Below are positions 1 to 7,204 of a stretch of DNA of 7,673 bases, in pieces; within the stretch, counting starts at the first letter, position 1; the number at the start of each line of letters is the position of its first letter. The DNA comes from Bacteroidota bacterium (GTDB taxonomy: Bacteria > Bacteroidota > Bacteroidia > CAMBQF01). The notes under the pieces are model-generated. The model saw only the letters and a program-made list of their open reading frames with translations. It was not told where the DNA came from and ran no database searches. The stretch lies in assembly GCA_027483285.1 (NCBI GenBank), contig JAIXUZ010000240.1, positions 1-7,673 of the forward strand, given 5' to 3'. Position numbers and translations under genes: made by a program.

Positions 1-240
1 CGCATAGCCCCGTCTATATTCAAAATAATACTAACCCAGGGCCTTAACCGCCAAATACGCCGCATGTGCGAGGCGTTGGGCTACGAGGTTATTAAACTAC
101 GCCGCACCCGCATTATGAATATCACCCTGGATGGCATTAAACTGGGCGAGTGGCGCTACTTTACCGATGCTGAACTGGCCGAGGTTAACCGCCTGGTAGC
201 CAACTCGGTTAAGACAGAAGAGGCATCGCTAAAACGGTAA
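1..240 (+). CDS. rluF: RluF-type 23S rRNA pseudouridine synthase, C-terminal fragment
   Basis: This frame is open from the first base and stops with TAA at 238-240. It gives the last 79 residues of a protein whose start lies outside the window. The segment LTQGLNRQIRRMCEALGYEV, followed by KLRRTRIMNI and LGEWRYFTDAEL, matches the conserved C-terminal part of the RsuA/RluB/RluE/RluF family. The wording LTQGLNRQIRRMCE and LGEWR is closest to RluF as I remember it. RluF converts U2604 of 23S rRNA to pseudouridine in the cytoplasm. The catalytic aspartate and the N-terminal S4 domain would lie upstream, so activity cannot be judged here. The gene shares its GC-richer composition with the next gene and looks like resident chromosome. 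RluB or RluE are less likely alternatives. Confidence 0.82.
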   Translation, partial: RIAPSIFKIILTQGLNRQIRRMCEALGYEVIKLRRTRIMNITLDGIKLGEWRYFTDAELAEVNRLVANSVKTEEASLKR

Positions 241-258
241 ATTACCCCTTGGGTAATT
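240..258 (+). terminator. Small perfect hairpin just after rluF, possible weak terminator
   Basis: The arm AATTACCC pairs with GGGTAATT across a CTT loop, giving an 8-bp stem that begins in the last base of the rluF stop codon. No T run follows it (the next bases are AGTAAAATTG). It could therefore be a weak terminator or a transcript 3'-end stabiliser rather than a classical Rho-independent terminator. The position directly after a stop codon supports a 3'-end role. Confidence 0.4.
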
Positions 259-277
259 AGTAAAATTGCCGTATAAT
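249..277 (+). promoter_or_regulatory. Possible promoter of the hydroxylase gene
   Basis: The 57-bp gap before the hydroxylase gene contains TATAAT at 272-277, with TTGGGT 17 bp upstream at 249-254. A second candidate is TAAATTTT at 283-290, one base off the Bacteroidota -7 pattern TAnnTTTG, but its -33 partner is poorly spaced. The TTGGGT half also lies in the rluF hairpin, so the two readings compete. There is no Shine-Dalgarno sequence before the ATG at 298. The start site is unresolved. Confidence 0.25.
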
Positions 278-297
278 TACTGTAAATTTTTTTACCC

Positions 298-1590
298 ATG
301 AACAGTTACGGAAACATGCTGCTTATAGCCATACCCGGCTTTGTGGTGCTTATATTGCTAGAGATGGTTTGGGGCCTTGTGGTGCGTAAAGAGCACCAGC
401 CTTTGATAGATACCATATCGAGCCTTACCTCGGGTATGACCAACATCTTAAAATCAACCCTGGGCATAAGTATAGTTATTGTAACCTACCCATGGCTGGC
501 CGACCATTTGCAGTTGGTGCAATGGCCCAAAGGCAGCGCATGGCCCTATGTTATAACCTTTGTGTTTATAGACTTTACCGGCTATTGGGTACACCGCCTG
601 CAACACAAGGTTAACTTTTTTTGGACCCACCATGTTATACACCACAGCAGCGAGGAGTTTAACCTGCCCTGCGCCCTGCGCCAATCCATATCGGTGCTTA
701 GCAACATATACATACTAACGGTGGTGCCGCTGGCCATTGTTGGCATAAGTGGCGACGTACTTGCCCTTATAGCCCCCATACACCTGTTTAGCCAGTTTTG
801 GTACCATACACGCTACATAGGCCGTTTGGGCTTTTTAGAGTATATTATTGTAACCCCATCAGCCCACCGGGTACACCACGCCATGAACGATGCCTACATG
901 GACAAAAACTACGGTCAGATATTCATTATCTGGGACCGCATGTTTGGCACCTTTCAAGAGGAGTTGGCCTCCGACCCCTGCGTGTATGGCATGCGCCGCC
1001 CCGCCCAAAGCTGGAACCCCTTCCTTATAAACTTTAAGCACTGGTACCACCTGGCAAAAGATGCATGGCATACCCAAAGCTGGAGCAACCGTTTGCGCAT
1101 TTGGTTTATGCCCACCGGCTGGCGCCCGGCCGATGTGGTAGACAAACACCCCCTGTTTACCATTACCAGCATGGACCAACTTAAAAAGTATAACCCTACC
1201 TATAGCAAAGCCTTTAGCGCCTTTAGCCTTGTGCACCTGCTGGTAATACTGGGCCTTGTATGCTTTTTGTTTTTCCGCTTTGGCGAGGTTACCAAAACCG
1301 ATGCCCTTATAAACGGCCTGCTTATTATGGCCAACATATTTGGCTTTACCGCCCTGTTAGATAAAAAGCTGTATGGCATACTGGCCATGCTGCTAACATC
1401 TGTAGGTATGGTAGCCTATGCCATTGCCACGGCCGACTGGTTTGGACTAAACCAGTTTATGCCCATGGGCAATATTGTGGTAGCCGCCTATTTTGGCGTA
1501 GCCTCTATAGCCGCTGCATGGTTTTACAAAACCGAGCTAAGCCAAACCGCTAACGAGGAGTGGATATCTTTTACCGAGGTAGCGGGGTAG
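298..1590 (+). CDS. Membrane di-iron hydroxylase, alkylglycerol monooxygenase-like (sterol desaturase / fatty acid hydroxylase superfamily)
   Basis: This 430-residue integral membrane protein carries the three histidine boxes of the fatty acid hydroxylase superfamily: H99-R-L-Q-H103, H112-V-I-H115-H116 and H190-R-V-H193-H194. These ligate a non-haem di-iron centre. Hydrophobic segments lie near residues 7-29, 53-67, 84-98, 134-168, 308-328, 336-354, 357-380 and 392-410. The phrases YWVHRLQHKVNFFW, HHSSEEFNLPCALRQS and HRVHHAMNDAYMDKNYG resemble animal alkylglycerol monooxygenase (AGMO/TMEM195), which cleaves ether lipids with tetrahydrobiopterin. The extra C-terminal membrane region also fits that clade better than short sterol desaturases. 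The residue after the second box-1 histidine is Lys104, where I recall AGMO having a glutamate linked to cofactor use. The substrate is therefore uncertain. The gene converges on the defence operon with 11 bp between stop codons. Confidence 0.88.
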   Translation: MNSYGNMLLIAIPGFVVLILLEMVWGLVVRKEHQPLIDTISSLTSGMTNILKSTLGISIVIVTYPWLADHLQLVQWPKGSAWPYVITFVFIDFTGYWVHRLQHKVNFFWTHHVIHHSSEEFNLPCALRQSISVLSNIYILTVVPLAIVGISGDVLALIAPIHLFSQFWYHTRYIGRLGFLEYIIVTPSAHRVHHAMNDAYMDKNYGQIFIIWDRMFGTFQEELASDPCVYGMRRPAQSWNPFLINFKHWYHLAKDAWHTQSWSNRLRIWFMPTGWRPADVVDKHPLFTITSMDQLKKYNPTYSKAFSAFSLVHLLVILGLVCFLFFRFGEVTKTDALINGLLIMANIFGFTALLDKKLYGILAMLLTSVGMVAYAIATADWFGLNQFMPMGNIVVAAYFGVASIAAAWFYKTELSQTANEEWISFTEVAG

Positions 1591-1601
1591 AGGTGGATTG
1601 A

Positions 1602-3815
1602 TTAACTGACTTTTAATACCATTATTTTACCATCAATAGGTTTTCGCATACTTTTTAAATTAGTGTATCTATAAGGAATTTGACCTATTGATCCGTCAGA
1701 TATTTTTAAATATCTTCCTTGGTTAATTTGGTGTTTTTTGCCTAGTTGTATTACAAGTCTTTCATCCGCTGTATCTTTATGCAGTGGGTGATTTGTTTTA
1801 AAAATATCCTTTCTTGAAATTATTTGATAACCTAGTATTTCATAATATTCTTTTATTCCTTTTTCTTTTATGTAAGGAGCGAAGTATTTTAGATTGTTAA
1901 ATCCAAATTTGGTGGGCTTCTTTTCGCCTGAATAATAAAATGGGGCGTCATTGTTTTCAAAACAAGTAGCATGTGTTTCAGAGGGAATAAAACCAATTAG
2001 AACATAAGGATTCGGTGACTCATAAGCACTTTCTTTCTGTGGCGAAACATCATTCAGTATTGATTCTGTGTCAAGTCCGATTATTGTTCTAAGATGGTCT
2101 TCTAAAAGTGTTCTGTTTGAATAATCGTTCGGTCTTAATGGGAATGCACCAATATTTACGGTTTCAATTGATTTGAAGTAATCAAGTTTTTTGATTGTTT
2201 CAATTTCGCCTGAACCTGGAAAAAGGATGTAAGCCCCGATAACTTCTTTTTCAGGCTTTGATTTGTCTTTGTTTACGTAATAAATTGCATCTCTGTATCG
2301 GTGCATTTGATTTATTGAATCTTCTGTAGGAAAGTCGGGAGAGCCTTCCTTTTCGTCAGAAGCTAATCTGTATTTTGCATCATATAAATAGGTGAGAATA
2401 TAATTCTCTTTTAAATCATTTTTTGTAATTTTTAAAACAATATCAGGGCGTTGATTTACTGTAAATGACTTTACAGTTTGACTTTCAGATGTATCATAAG
2501 AAAAGTCGTGGAACAAGTCAATAATTTCCCCATCAGTTTTATAAAATGAAACTTTGGATTTTACACCACGCTCAATTTTGAAAACAAAATCGTCTATTTG
2601 GATTTCAGCTAAAGCAACTTCATCAGGATTTTCTTTGCCTAATAGTTTTTGTAAAACGTTTTTTATTTCAAGGAAACACCATATCTGATAAAGGTCAGCG
2701 ATATTTTTAAGTTCTATTTTCTGAATACCATCTAAAAACTTTAAACCGCTATTTAGCATTATCCAAGACTTATAGATTGTGCTGTATCCGGTTGCTTTTT
2801 GCAATACCAATGATTCTTGCTTAATGCCTTGGAACTCATCAATGGTTCTGAAGAACGGATTTACAGCTATGATTTCAAGCTGCTTTTCAATGGTTGAAAG
2901 TTCTGATTTGAAATTTTCCGATATAGAGTTTGAAAAATTTTTTTCTATGAACGATTTTACCTTCTTATATCGTCTTAACGTTTGAAATACAGCATGCTTA
3001 AAGAAACGATTTTCAGAAGTGTTTGTGCTTAATGTTTTATACTCCGAACGGTAATTTTTATTTGGGAATTGTTTGTATTGCGAATATTCTTCTTCTAAGA
3101 CAGAAGTCCACTTATTGATTCTATCTGCCTTTACATACTTGGTTTGTCTAATTATCCTGCTATGCGGTTTATTCAAGACAAACTTTGATGACTGAATAAA
3201 ATCTTTATAAAGACCACCAAATACTTGCCACCAAATTAAGTCGGTATTGGGAGAATTTCCGGTTTTGAATGAGGTATATGTTTTCTTTAAAAAGTCAAGA
3301 ACGAGATAGGGATATTCATTTTCAATATCTGAAACAATTTTTTCGTAATCACTTCTGTAATTTAATTTAGTTGGGAATACTTCAAACTCAAAATTGATTT
3401 CTTGAAATGAATTCTCTTTCGTAAATTTTAAAATAAGATTGCTTTTGCCAAGATCATTGCCGAAGTTTATTGTCCCGGCTAAAAATCCGAGGTCATCACG
3501 GTAAAAAAATTTCTCTTCAACTTCTTTTAGTTTGGAATAAAAATAGGGTGATTTTATTGCCGTTTTGTCTCTGAACGTAATGCCAACAAAATAATCTTTG
3601 TTTTCAAAAATTAATGGATAAGTTTTTTTATCTGTGAGTTTAGCAAATTGGCGTGTTTCAAAATTGAAGATGGAAATTTCTCCTTGATTAACGGTGTAGG
3701 ATGTTGCAGTTAATATTTGAGATTGCTTTTTCTGGGCTTTTGCAAAAGTAGATTCAAGGTTATTGCATTCAATAACCAACGTAAAGTCTGTATGTTCTAC
3801 TTTTATGATTTGCAT
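1602..3815 (-). CDS. McrC-like nuclease, DUF2357 plus PD-(D/E)XK (DUF524) type
   Basis: This 737-residue protein is the likely cleavage subunit of an McrBC-like, modification-dependent restriction system. The long N-terminal half (about 60-340) fits the DUF2357 type and contains an alpha-helical, lysine-rich stretch. The nuclease core follows: helix LYQIWCFLEI (375-384, with E383), then R456-P457-D458, then D479-A480-K481 in LYDAKYRL, then QMHRYRDAI (503-511). Together these give the complete PD...DxK signature plus the QxxxY helix of the DUF524/PDDEXK_7 group, so the active site looks intact. A further module (about 600-737), with YFAPYIKEKGIKEYYEI, resembles C-terminal PUA-like regions and may read bases; that is inference. 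The ATG begins on the last base of the upstream gene's TAA (TAATG), with no Shine-Dalgarno sequence, so translation is probably coupled to the mcrB-like gene. It is AT-rich compared with the left-hand genes. It is unlikely to cut without its motor partner. Confidence 0.86.
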   Translation of the reverse strand: MQIIKVEHTDFTLVIECNNLESTFAKAQKKQSQILTATSYTVNQGEISIFNFETRQFAKLTDKKTYPLIFENKDYFVGITFRDKTAIKSPYFYSKLKEVEEKFFYRDDLGFLAGTINFGNDLGKSNLILKFTKENSFQEINFEFEVFPTKLNYRSDYEKIVSDIENEYPYLVLDFLKKTYTSFKTGNSPNTDLIWWQVFGGLYKDFIQSSKFVLNKPHSRIIRQTKYVKADRINKWTSVLEEEYSQYKQFPNKNYRSEYKTLSTNTSENRFFKHAVFQTLRRYKKVKSFIEKNFSNSISENFKSELSTIEKQLEIIAVNPFFRTIDEFQGIKQESLVLQKATGYSTIYKSWIMLNSGLKFLDGIQKIELKNIADLYQIWCFLEIKNVLQKLLGKENPDEVALAEIQIDDFVFKIERGVKSKVSFYKTDGEIIDLFHDFSYDTSESQTVKSFTVNQRPDIVLKITKNDLKENYILTYLYDAKYRLASDEKEGSPDFPTEDSINQMHRYRDAIYYVNKDKSKPEKEVIGAYILFPGSGEIETIKKLDYFKSIETVNIGAFPLRPNDYSNRTLLEDHLRTIIGLDTESILNDVSPQKESAYESPNPYVLIGFIPSETHATCFENNDAPFYYSGEKKPTKFGFNNLKYFAPYIKEKGIKEYYEILGYQIISRKDIFKTNHPLHKDTADERLVIQLGKKHQINQGRYLKISDGSIGQIPYRYTNLKSMRKPIDGKIMVLKVS

Positions 3816-5773
3816 TATGCCCAGAATGAGGTGTATCCGTTTGATTGAAGGCGTGTCTCCATTTCTTTAAGTTTAGCATTTGACTTTTTAAAGTCAGCAT
3901 GAAGTATCTTTTGTAAGTTTTTAAGGACGTTACCCGTTTTGGTTTCGTCTCCTTCAATTCTTGATAAGATCTTCATACTTGATATTTCATCTAAAGCATT
4001 TGTCAGCCAATTAGATGACGGATTCAAACTGGCATAATAACAATAAATTAAAAATTCATCTCTAACACGATATGCAATTTTGAATGGAGTTCCTTCAAGT
4101 TCGATATTTATTTTTCCTAGAAAGCTGATTACTTCATCTTTCTCTTTAAAAGTTTGAGAATACACTTCAGCACCTGAAGTATATTTTCCAATCACTTCGT
4201 CTTTAGAAATAAAAGACTCTGGATAACTCCAATCATTTTTTTGTAAATCTAAGCCAGCAGTTAGGTCAACATTATTCATTTCAAAAGTCATTGCTCTATC
4301 AAGAACCTTTCTACTAAATGAATGAGTCGTTTCGTCCATGTTTACAGTTCCGATAACAACAAGATTATGAGGTATGCTAATTCCTTCAAGGAAATTATCT
4401 TCACTTAGCTCTAAGTCATTTAAAAGTTGAGTGTAAAGGGCTTTATTCTCAAAACCTGCTCTAGAAATGATAAAGTCTGAAACAAGTTCGTCATTTTGAA
4501 CTTGACGAGTTTCTATAATGCTTAAATACTCTGCAAAGTATTGTTCAACTGGGGCTAGATTCATTTCATCAAGACAAAGGAAAAATGGAACATCTGTGTG
4601 TTTCCATGCTTTTGCTATGAACTGTAAAAAAGAAGTAGTTATATATTTTTCACCATTAATTCTACTTACATAGCCCATTAGTTCTGAAGAATCATGCCAA
4701 TTAGGGCGCACCGGGATTAATTCAAAATTACCAGGCTTTTTTAGATCTATTCTTAATTCTTCTTTGTCACAAGTCTTATAGGCTAATGTTCTTACTAATC
4801 TTGATTTTCCAGTTCCCGATATCCCTGCTAGAAGAATAAAAGGTTTTGTTTTGATAGCTAATGTAATCTCTTTATATGAATTACTAATAATACTAGATTT
4901 TCTTGACATCTGATTAAATTTAGACCATAAATTCCAGGGGCTACTATACCAATTGCTTTCTTTTTTATTTAATTCTTTCCAGTCTTCTTTAAAATTGGTC
5001 TCTAATTTTTTGTTGATTTCATCTATTAAGTCAACATTGTACCATAAGTCGTAGTTGTTTTTTACAACACTATTGTCTATTAGCCATTTTTCAATCTTTG
5101 GCATCATTTTCATGTAATCATCAGAAGTTGTTTTGTTTTTATGTATTGTGTACATGTAATCTCTAAACTTATCCATAATGCTTTTCTTAGGTACTTTAGG
5201 ATTGCCATTTAATAAGACTATAGCTTCATTTAATAATGTAGTTACACTGCTATTAGTAACAAATATTGATTTTAAATCTTCAATTTTCTCAATTTTCTTT
5301 TCAGGTTCATTAACATTTGGCTCGTAAAGGATTATTGCCATTGTTTGGCCATTAAAAGGAACTAGGTTTGAATAATTCCAACCTTCAGGCATTTGTACTT
5401 TCTCAATTATTTTAAAACGGAAAAATGTCTCAAATTGAGTTGCGTCTTGTGCTGTAGCAGAAATATCATAACCTAAATCGTTAATTAAGTTCCTACCGTT
5501 ACTAAATGATGGCTGTACATCTTTAGAATCAATCTCTGTATAAAGTACAACTCTTTCTGTTCGATTTACCCAAAATATTATATCTCCAATAGAGTTTTTA
5601 TTAAATCGTTTTGAATCCCAATAAAAATATTTATCATCTGGGGTTATTAGCGATCGATAGTTTTCAATTGTACTACTACCATGTATGTCATATAATTTTA
5701 TATTTTTCATTTTATCTTTTGGTTTGATTTTAAAACCTTCTTTTTCTAAGAAGTTTAAAGGATGGAGTATCAA
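3815..5773 (-). CDS. McrB-like AAA+ NTPase, 5'-truncated by the IS element (3' part of a split gene)
   Basis: This is the motor subunit of the McrBC-like pair. The AAA+ domain (about 300-580 of the 652-residue frame) has Walker A G317-I-S-G-T-G-K-S324, Walker B FFLCLDEMN (D402, E403) and the McrB-type N478-x-D480 signature in GTVNMDETTHSFS, followed by VLDRA (R493, arginine-finger candidate). McrB proteins are typically GTPases that form hexamers and drive the nuclease. Residues about 47-150 (KYFYWDSKRF, GDIIFWVN, FFRFKIIEKV) look EVE/PUA-like, suggesting a modified-base reader; this is inference. The frame opens only a few codons inside the IS left end and has no ATG there. Its first candidate starts are TTG at 5773, inside the target duplication, and ATG at 5710 (Met22). 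The original N-terminus is at 7208-7002. Rejoining also needs a +1 frame correction near 5747-5756, so the product is probably a truncated, perhaps non-functional, motor. Confidence 0.85.
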   Translation of the reverse strand: MILHPLNFLEKEGFKIKPKDKMKNIKLYDIHGSSTIENYRSLITPDDKYFYWDSKRFNKNSIGDIIFWVNRTERVVLYTEIDSKDVQPSFSNGRNLINDLGYDISATAQDATQFETFFRFKIIEKVQMPEGWNYSNLVPFNGQTMAIILYEPNVNEPEKKIEKIEDLKSIFVTNSSVTTLLNEAIVLLNGNPKVPKKSIMDKFRDYMYTIHKNKTTSDDYMKMMPKIEKWLIDNSVVKNNYDLWYNVDLIDEINKKLETNFKEDWKELNKKESNWYSSPWNLWSKFNQMSRKSSIISNSYKEITLAIKTKPFILLAGISGTGKSRLVRTLAYKTCDKEELRIDLKKPGNFELIPVRPNWHDSSELMGYVSRINGEKYITTSFLQFIAKAWKHTDVPFFLCLDEMNLAPVEQYFAEYLSIIETRQVQNDELVSDFIISRAGFENKALYTQLLNDLELSEDNFLEGISIPHNLVVIGTVNMDETTHSFSRKVLDRAMTFEMNNVDLTAGLDLQKNDWSYPESFISKDEVIGKYTSGAEVYSQTFKEKDEVISFLGKINIELEGTPFKIAYRVRDEFLIYCYYASLNPSSNWLTNALDEISSMKILSRIEGDETKTGNVLKNLQKILHADFKKSNAKLKEMETRLQSNGYTSFWA

Positions 5774-5775
5774 TA
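5772..5775. repeat. Target-site duplication AATA, left copy
   Basis: AATA lies directly outside the TG that starts the element. It is identical to the four bases following the terminal CA on the right (7002-7005). Four base pairs fits the IS407 group of the IS3 family. Confidence 0.8.
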
Positions 5776-5811
5776 TGTAAGCTTCCCCATATTTAGGACG
5801 GTATTAAATTA
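5776..5811 (+). repeat. IS left terminal inverted repeat (IRL)
   Basis: The 36 bases starting TGTAAGCTTCCCC pair with the reverse complement of the right end. Allowing one gap, 27 of 35 aligned positions match. The best block is GTAxTAAATTA, and both ends share the outermost TGTA. It includes the likely transposase binding site; a clear orfA promoter is not visible in it. Confidence 0.8.
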
Positions 5812-5843
5812 GACTCGAAAGAGTTAATTTTAAACAGTTAAAT

Positions 5844-6110
5844 ATGAAAAAGCAAAGATTCAACGAGACACAAATTGTCTCTATTTTAAAGCAGTATGAT
5901 AGTGGCCGAGACCCTATAGACATCTGCAGAGAGTATGGGGTTAGTAAAGCCACCCTTTACAACTGGCGTAAAAAATATAACGGGATGGACGCCTCACACT
6001 TAAAGGAACTAAAAGCGCTACAAGATGAAAACCGTAGGCTAAAACAGATGTATGCCGAGTTAATGCTCGATCATCAGCTTGCCAAAACAATTATCGAAAA
6101 AAAGTTGTAA
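5844..6110 (+). CDS. IS3-family transposase OrfA (helix-turn-helix, leucine zipper)
   Basis: This 88-residue protein begins with ATG at 5844 and has the usual length and layout of IS3-family OrfA. Residues 8-45 form an HTH_Tnp_1-type DNA-binding domain (TQIVSILKQY ... DICREYGVSKATLYNWRKKY), which recognises the element ends. Residues 53-80 form a helix with leucines at 59, 66 and 73, a short zipper for oligomerisation. The gene stops with TAA at 6108-6110, just after the slippery A_AAA_AAG. Alone it would act as a transposition regulator, and after a -1 shift it becomes the N-terminal part of the OrfAB transposase. No good Shine-Dalgarno sequence precedes it (TAAACAGTTAAAT). Confidence 0.93.
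   Translation: MKKQRFNETQIVSILKQYDSGRDPIDICREYGVSKATLYNWRKKYNGMDASHLKELKALQDENRRLKQMYAELMLDHQLAKTIIEKKL
6098..6104 (+). other. Programmed -1 ribosomal frameshift site A_AAA_AAG
   Basis: In the OrfA frame the codons are GAA AAA AAG TTG TAA, giving the classical heptamer A_AAA_AAG two codons before the stop. A -1 slip continues as GTT GTA AAG and stays open through nine codons to the orfB ATG at 6131. The fused OrfAB would be about 373 residues, the normal size for an IS3-family transposase. Confidence 0.88.
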
Positions 6111-6130
6111 AGCCCTGTCAAAAGAAGAGT

Positions 6131-6964
6131 ATGGCAGACCAGTTAATCAGCGAAGAGTCTGTAAGTGTTGGCAGGGCATGTAGAGTTTTATCGCTTCATC
6201 GAAGTGTATGGTATTACCAAACACATAAAGATGATAGCGAGGTCATTCTAAAGTTACAGCAATACGCTGAACAATACCCAACTAGAGGCTTTGATGATTA
6301 TTATGGGAAGATACGCAACGAAGACCTGACTTGGAATCGTAAGCGAGTACTTCGCGTTTACAGGGCACTTAAAATGACGCTACGGCGAAAGCGTAAAAGA
6401 AGACTACCAGCAAGGATTAAACAGCCATTACAACAACAACTTAAGCCCAATATCAGCTACAGTATGGACTTTATGAGTGACGCATTAACAACTGGAAGGA
6501 AAGTAAGGATATTGAATATCATGGATGATTGCACCCGAGAGTCATTATCTGCCTATGCTGACTATAGCATACCGGGAGAAAGAGTGGTTGATGTAGTAAA
6601 AGAGATTATTGTTGAACGTGGTAAACCAAACTTTATTAGAGTAGATAACGGCCCTGAATTTACAAGTAAATCGTTTACAGTTTGGTGCCAAAAGGAAGGG
6701 ATAGAAGTACGTTATATACAACCAGGCAGGCCAATGCAAAATGGATATATCGAAAGGCTAAACAGGACCTTCAGAGAGGATGTTTTAGATGCCTATGAGT
6801 TTGAAACACTAGAGCAACTAAGAATATTATGCGATGAATGGCAGTATAATTACAACTACTTCCACCCGCATAAATCACTGAACCGAATGAGCCCAGCAAC
6901 AGCTGCAAAAATCTATGGCGGGGTTAACCCCGCCATAGATAATACTATGAATTTAACAAAATAG
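6131..6964 (+). CDS. IS3-family transposase OrfB (rve-type DDE integrase core)
   Basis: This 277-residue frame supplies the catalytic part of the transposase. An HTH_21-like region (about 50-95, YPTRGFDDYYGKIRNED) precedes the integrase core. The catalytic triad is complete: D113 in SMDFMSDAL, D172 in RVDNGPEFTSK and E208 in QNGYIERLNRTF. The last two are separated by exactly 35 residues. The tail HPHKSLNRMSPATA is the usual family ending. The core is most like the IS407 group. Translation is expected mainly as the OrfAB fusion through the slippage site at 6098-6104. Independent initiation at ATG 6131, preceded by AAAAGAAGAG, is possible. The last coding stretch contains a perfect 30-bp palindrome. 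Confidence 0.94.
   Translation: MADQLISEESVSVGRACRVLSLHRSVWYYQTHKDDSEVILKLQQYAEQYPTRGFDDYYGKIRNEDLTWNRKRVLRVYRALKMTLRRKRKRRLPARIKQPLQQQLKPNISYSMDFMSDALTTGRKVRILNIMDDCTRESLSAYADYSIPGERVVDVVKEIIVERGKPNFIRVDNGPEFTSKSFTVWCQKEGIEVRYIQPGRPMQNGYIERLNRTFREDVLDAYEFETLEQLRILCDEWQYNYNYFHPHKSLNRMSPATAAKIYGGVNPAIDNTMNLTK
6911..6940 (-). terminator. Perfect 30-bp palindrome in the end of orfB; minus-strand Rho-independent terminator candidate
   Basis: The half-site ATCTATGGCGGGGTT is followed immediately by its exact reverse complement, with no spacer. It lies inside the coding sequence for IYGGVNPAID of OrfB. Read on the minus strand, the GC-rich stem is followed by TTTT (a five-T run with the last palindrome base), as in an intrinsic terminator. 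On the plus strand no T run follows. It would stop transcripts from the mazG-mcrB operon that enter the element from the right. This would also protect the transposase genes from antisense transcription. Function is inferred. Confidence 0.6.
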
Positions 6965-6966
6965 TT

Positions 6967-7001
6967 TAATTTAGTACTGTCTTAAAAAAGGTAAGGCTAC
7001 A
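6967..7001 (-). repeat. IS right terminal inverted repeat (IRR)
   Basis: Read on the minus strand, this 35-base end starts TGTAGCCTTACC and matches the left end at 27 of 35 aligned positions with one gap. It begins two bases after the orfB stop codon. It also supplies the artificial last codons and the stop of the stranded mcrB 5' fragment. Confidence 0.8.
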
Positions 7002-7005
7002 AATA
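7002..7005. repeat. Target-site duplication AATA, right copy
   Basis: AATA follows the terminal CA of the element and matches 5772-5775. On the minus strand it contributes the ATT codon of Ile69 in the mcrB 5' fragment. Confidence 0.8.
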
Positions 7006-7204
7006 CCTCCAGTGAATAAATTTCTGTCTAAGTCTTCGCCATTTGCAAAATGGTTTGCATATGAGACTACAACTTTAGGAGGGTAGGATTTGTTATTGTA
7101 AATAATATCATAATATTGTGAAGATGAATCTACAGGGATGCCTTCTCTGACAATTCTTTCAATTGCTTTTAATAGATGTTCTTTGGTTATAATCGAAGGC
7201 AATT

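Larger units (their letters stand above)
5776..7001 (+). mobile_element. Complete IS3-family insertion sequence, IS407-like group, 1,226 bp
   Basis: The element begins TGTAAGCTTCC and ends GGCTACA. It has imperfect inverted repeats, two overlapping-phase transposase genes joined by an A_AAA_AAG slippage site, and a 4-bp AATA duplication. The length, D-35-E transposase, SMDFM motif and 4-bp duplication fit the IS407 group from memory; the exact ISfinder name cannot be given. It lies on the plus strand, opposite to the defence operon, and interrupts the mcrB-like gene between codon 69 and codon 70. Both ends, both open reading frames and the duplication are intact. The copy therefore looks recent and potentially mobile. 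Confidence 0.92.

Noticed and set aside
859..1236. Minus-strand 125-residue open frame within the hydroxylase gene
   Set aside because: It is a GC-richer antisense frame with low-complexity content, fully covered by the histidine-box protein on the other strand.
3769..3957. Minus-strand 62-residue frame spanning the motor/nuclease junction
   Set aside because: It lies out of frame over the ends of two strong genes that already overlap by one base.
5774..5803. A native start of the motor gene just upstream of 5773
   Set aside because: The in-frame extension runs only to a TAA at 5806-5804, contains no ATG or GTG, and lies in the IS end, so it cannot be the original start.
5776..5843. IS-borne outward promoter driving the truncated motor gene
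   Set aside because: No TAnnTTTG box or convincing -35/-10 pair is seen on the minus strand in the left end of the element.
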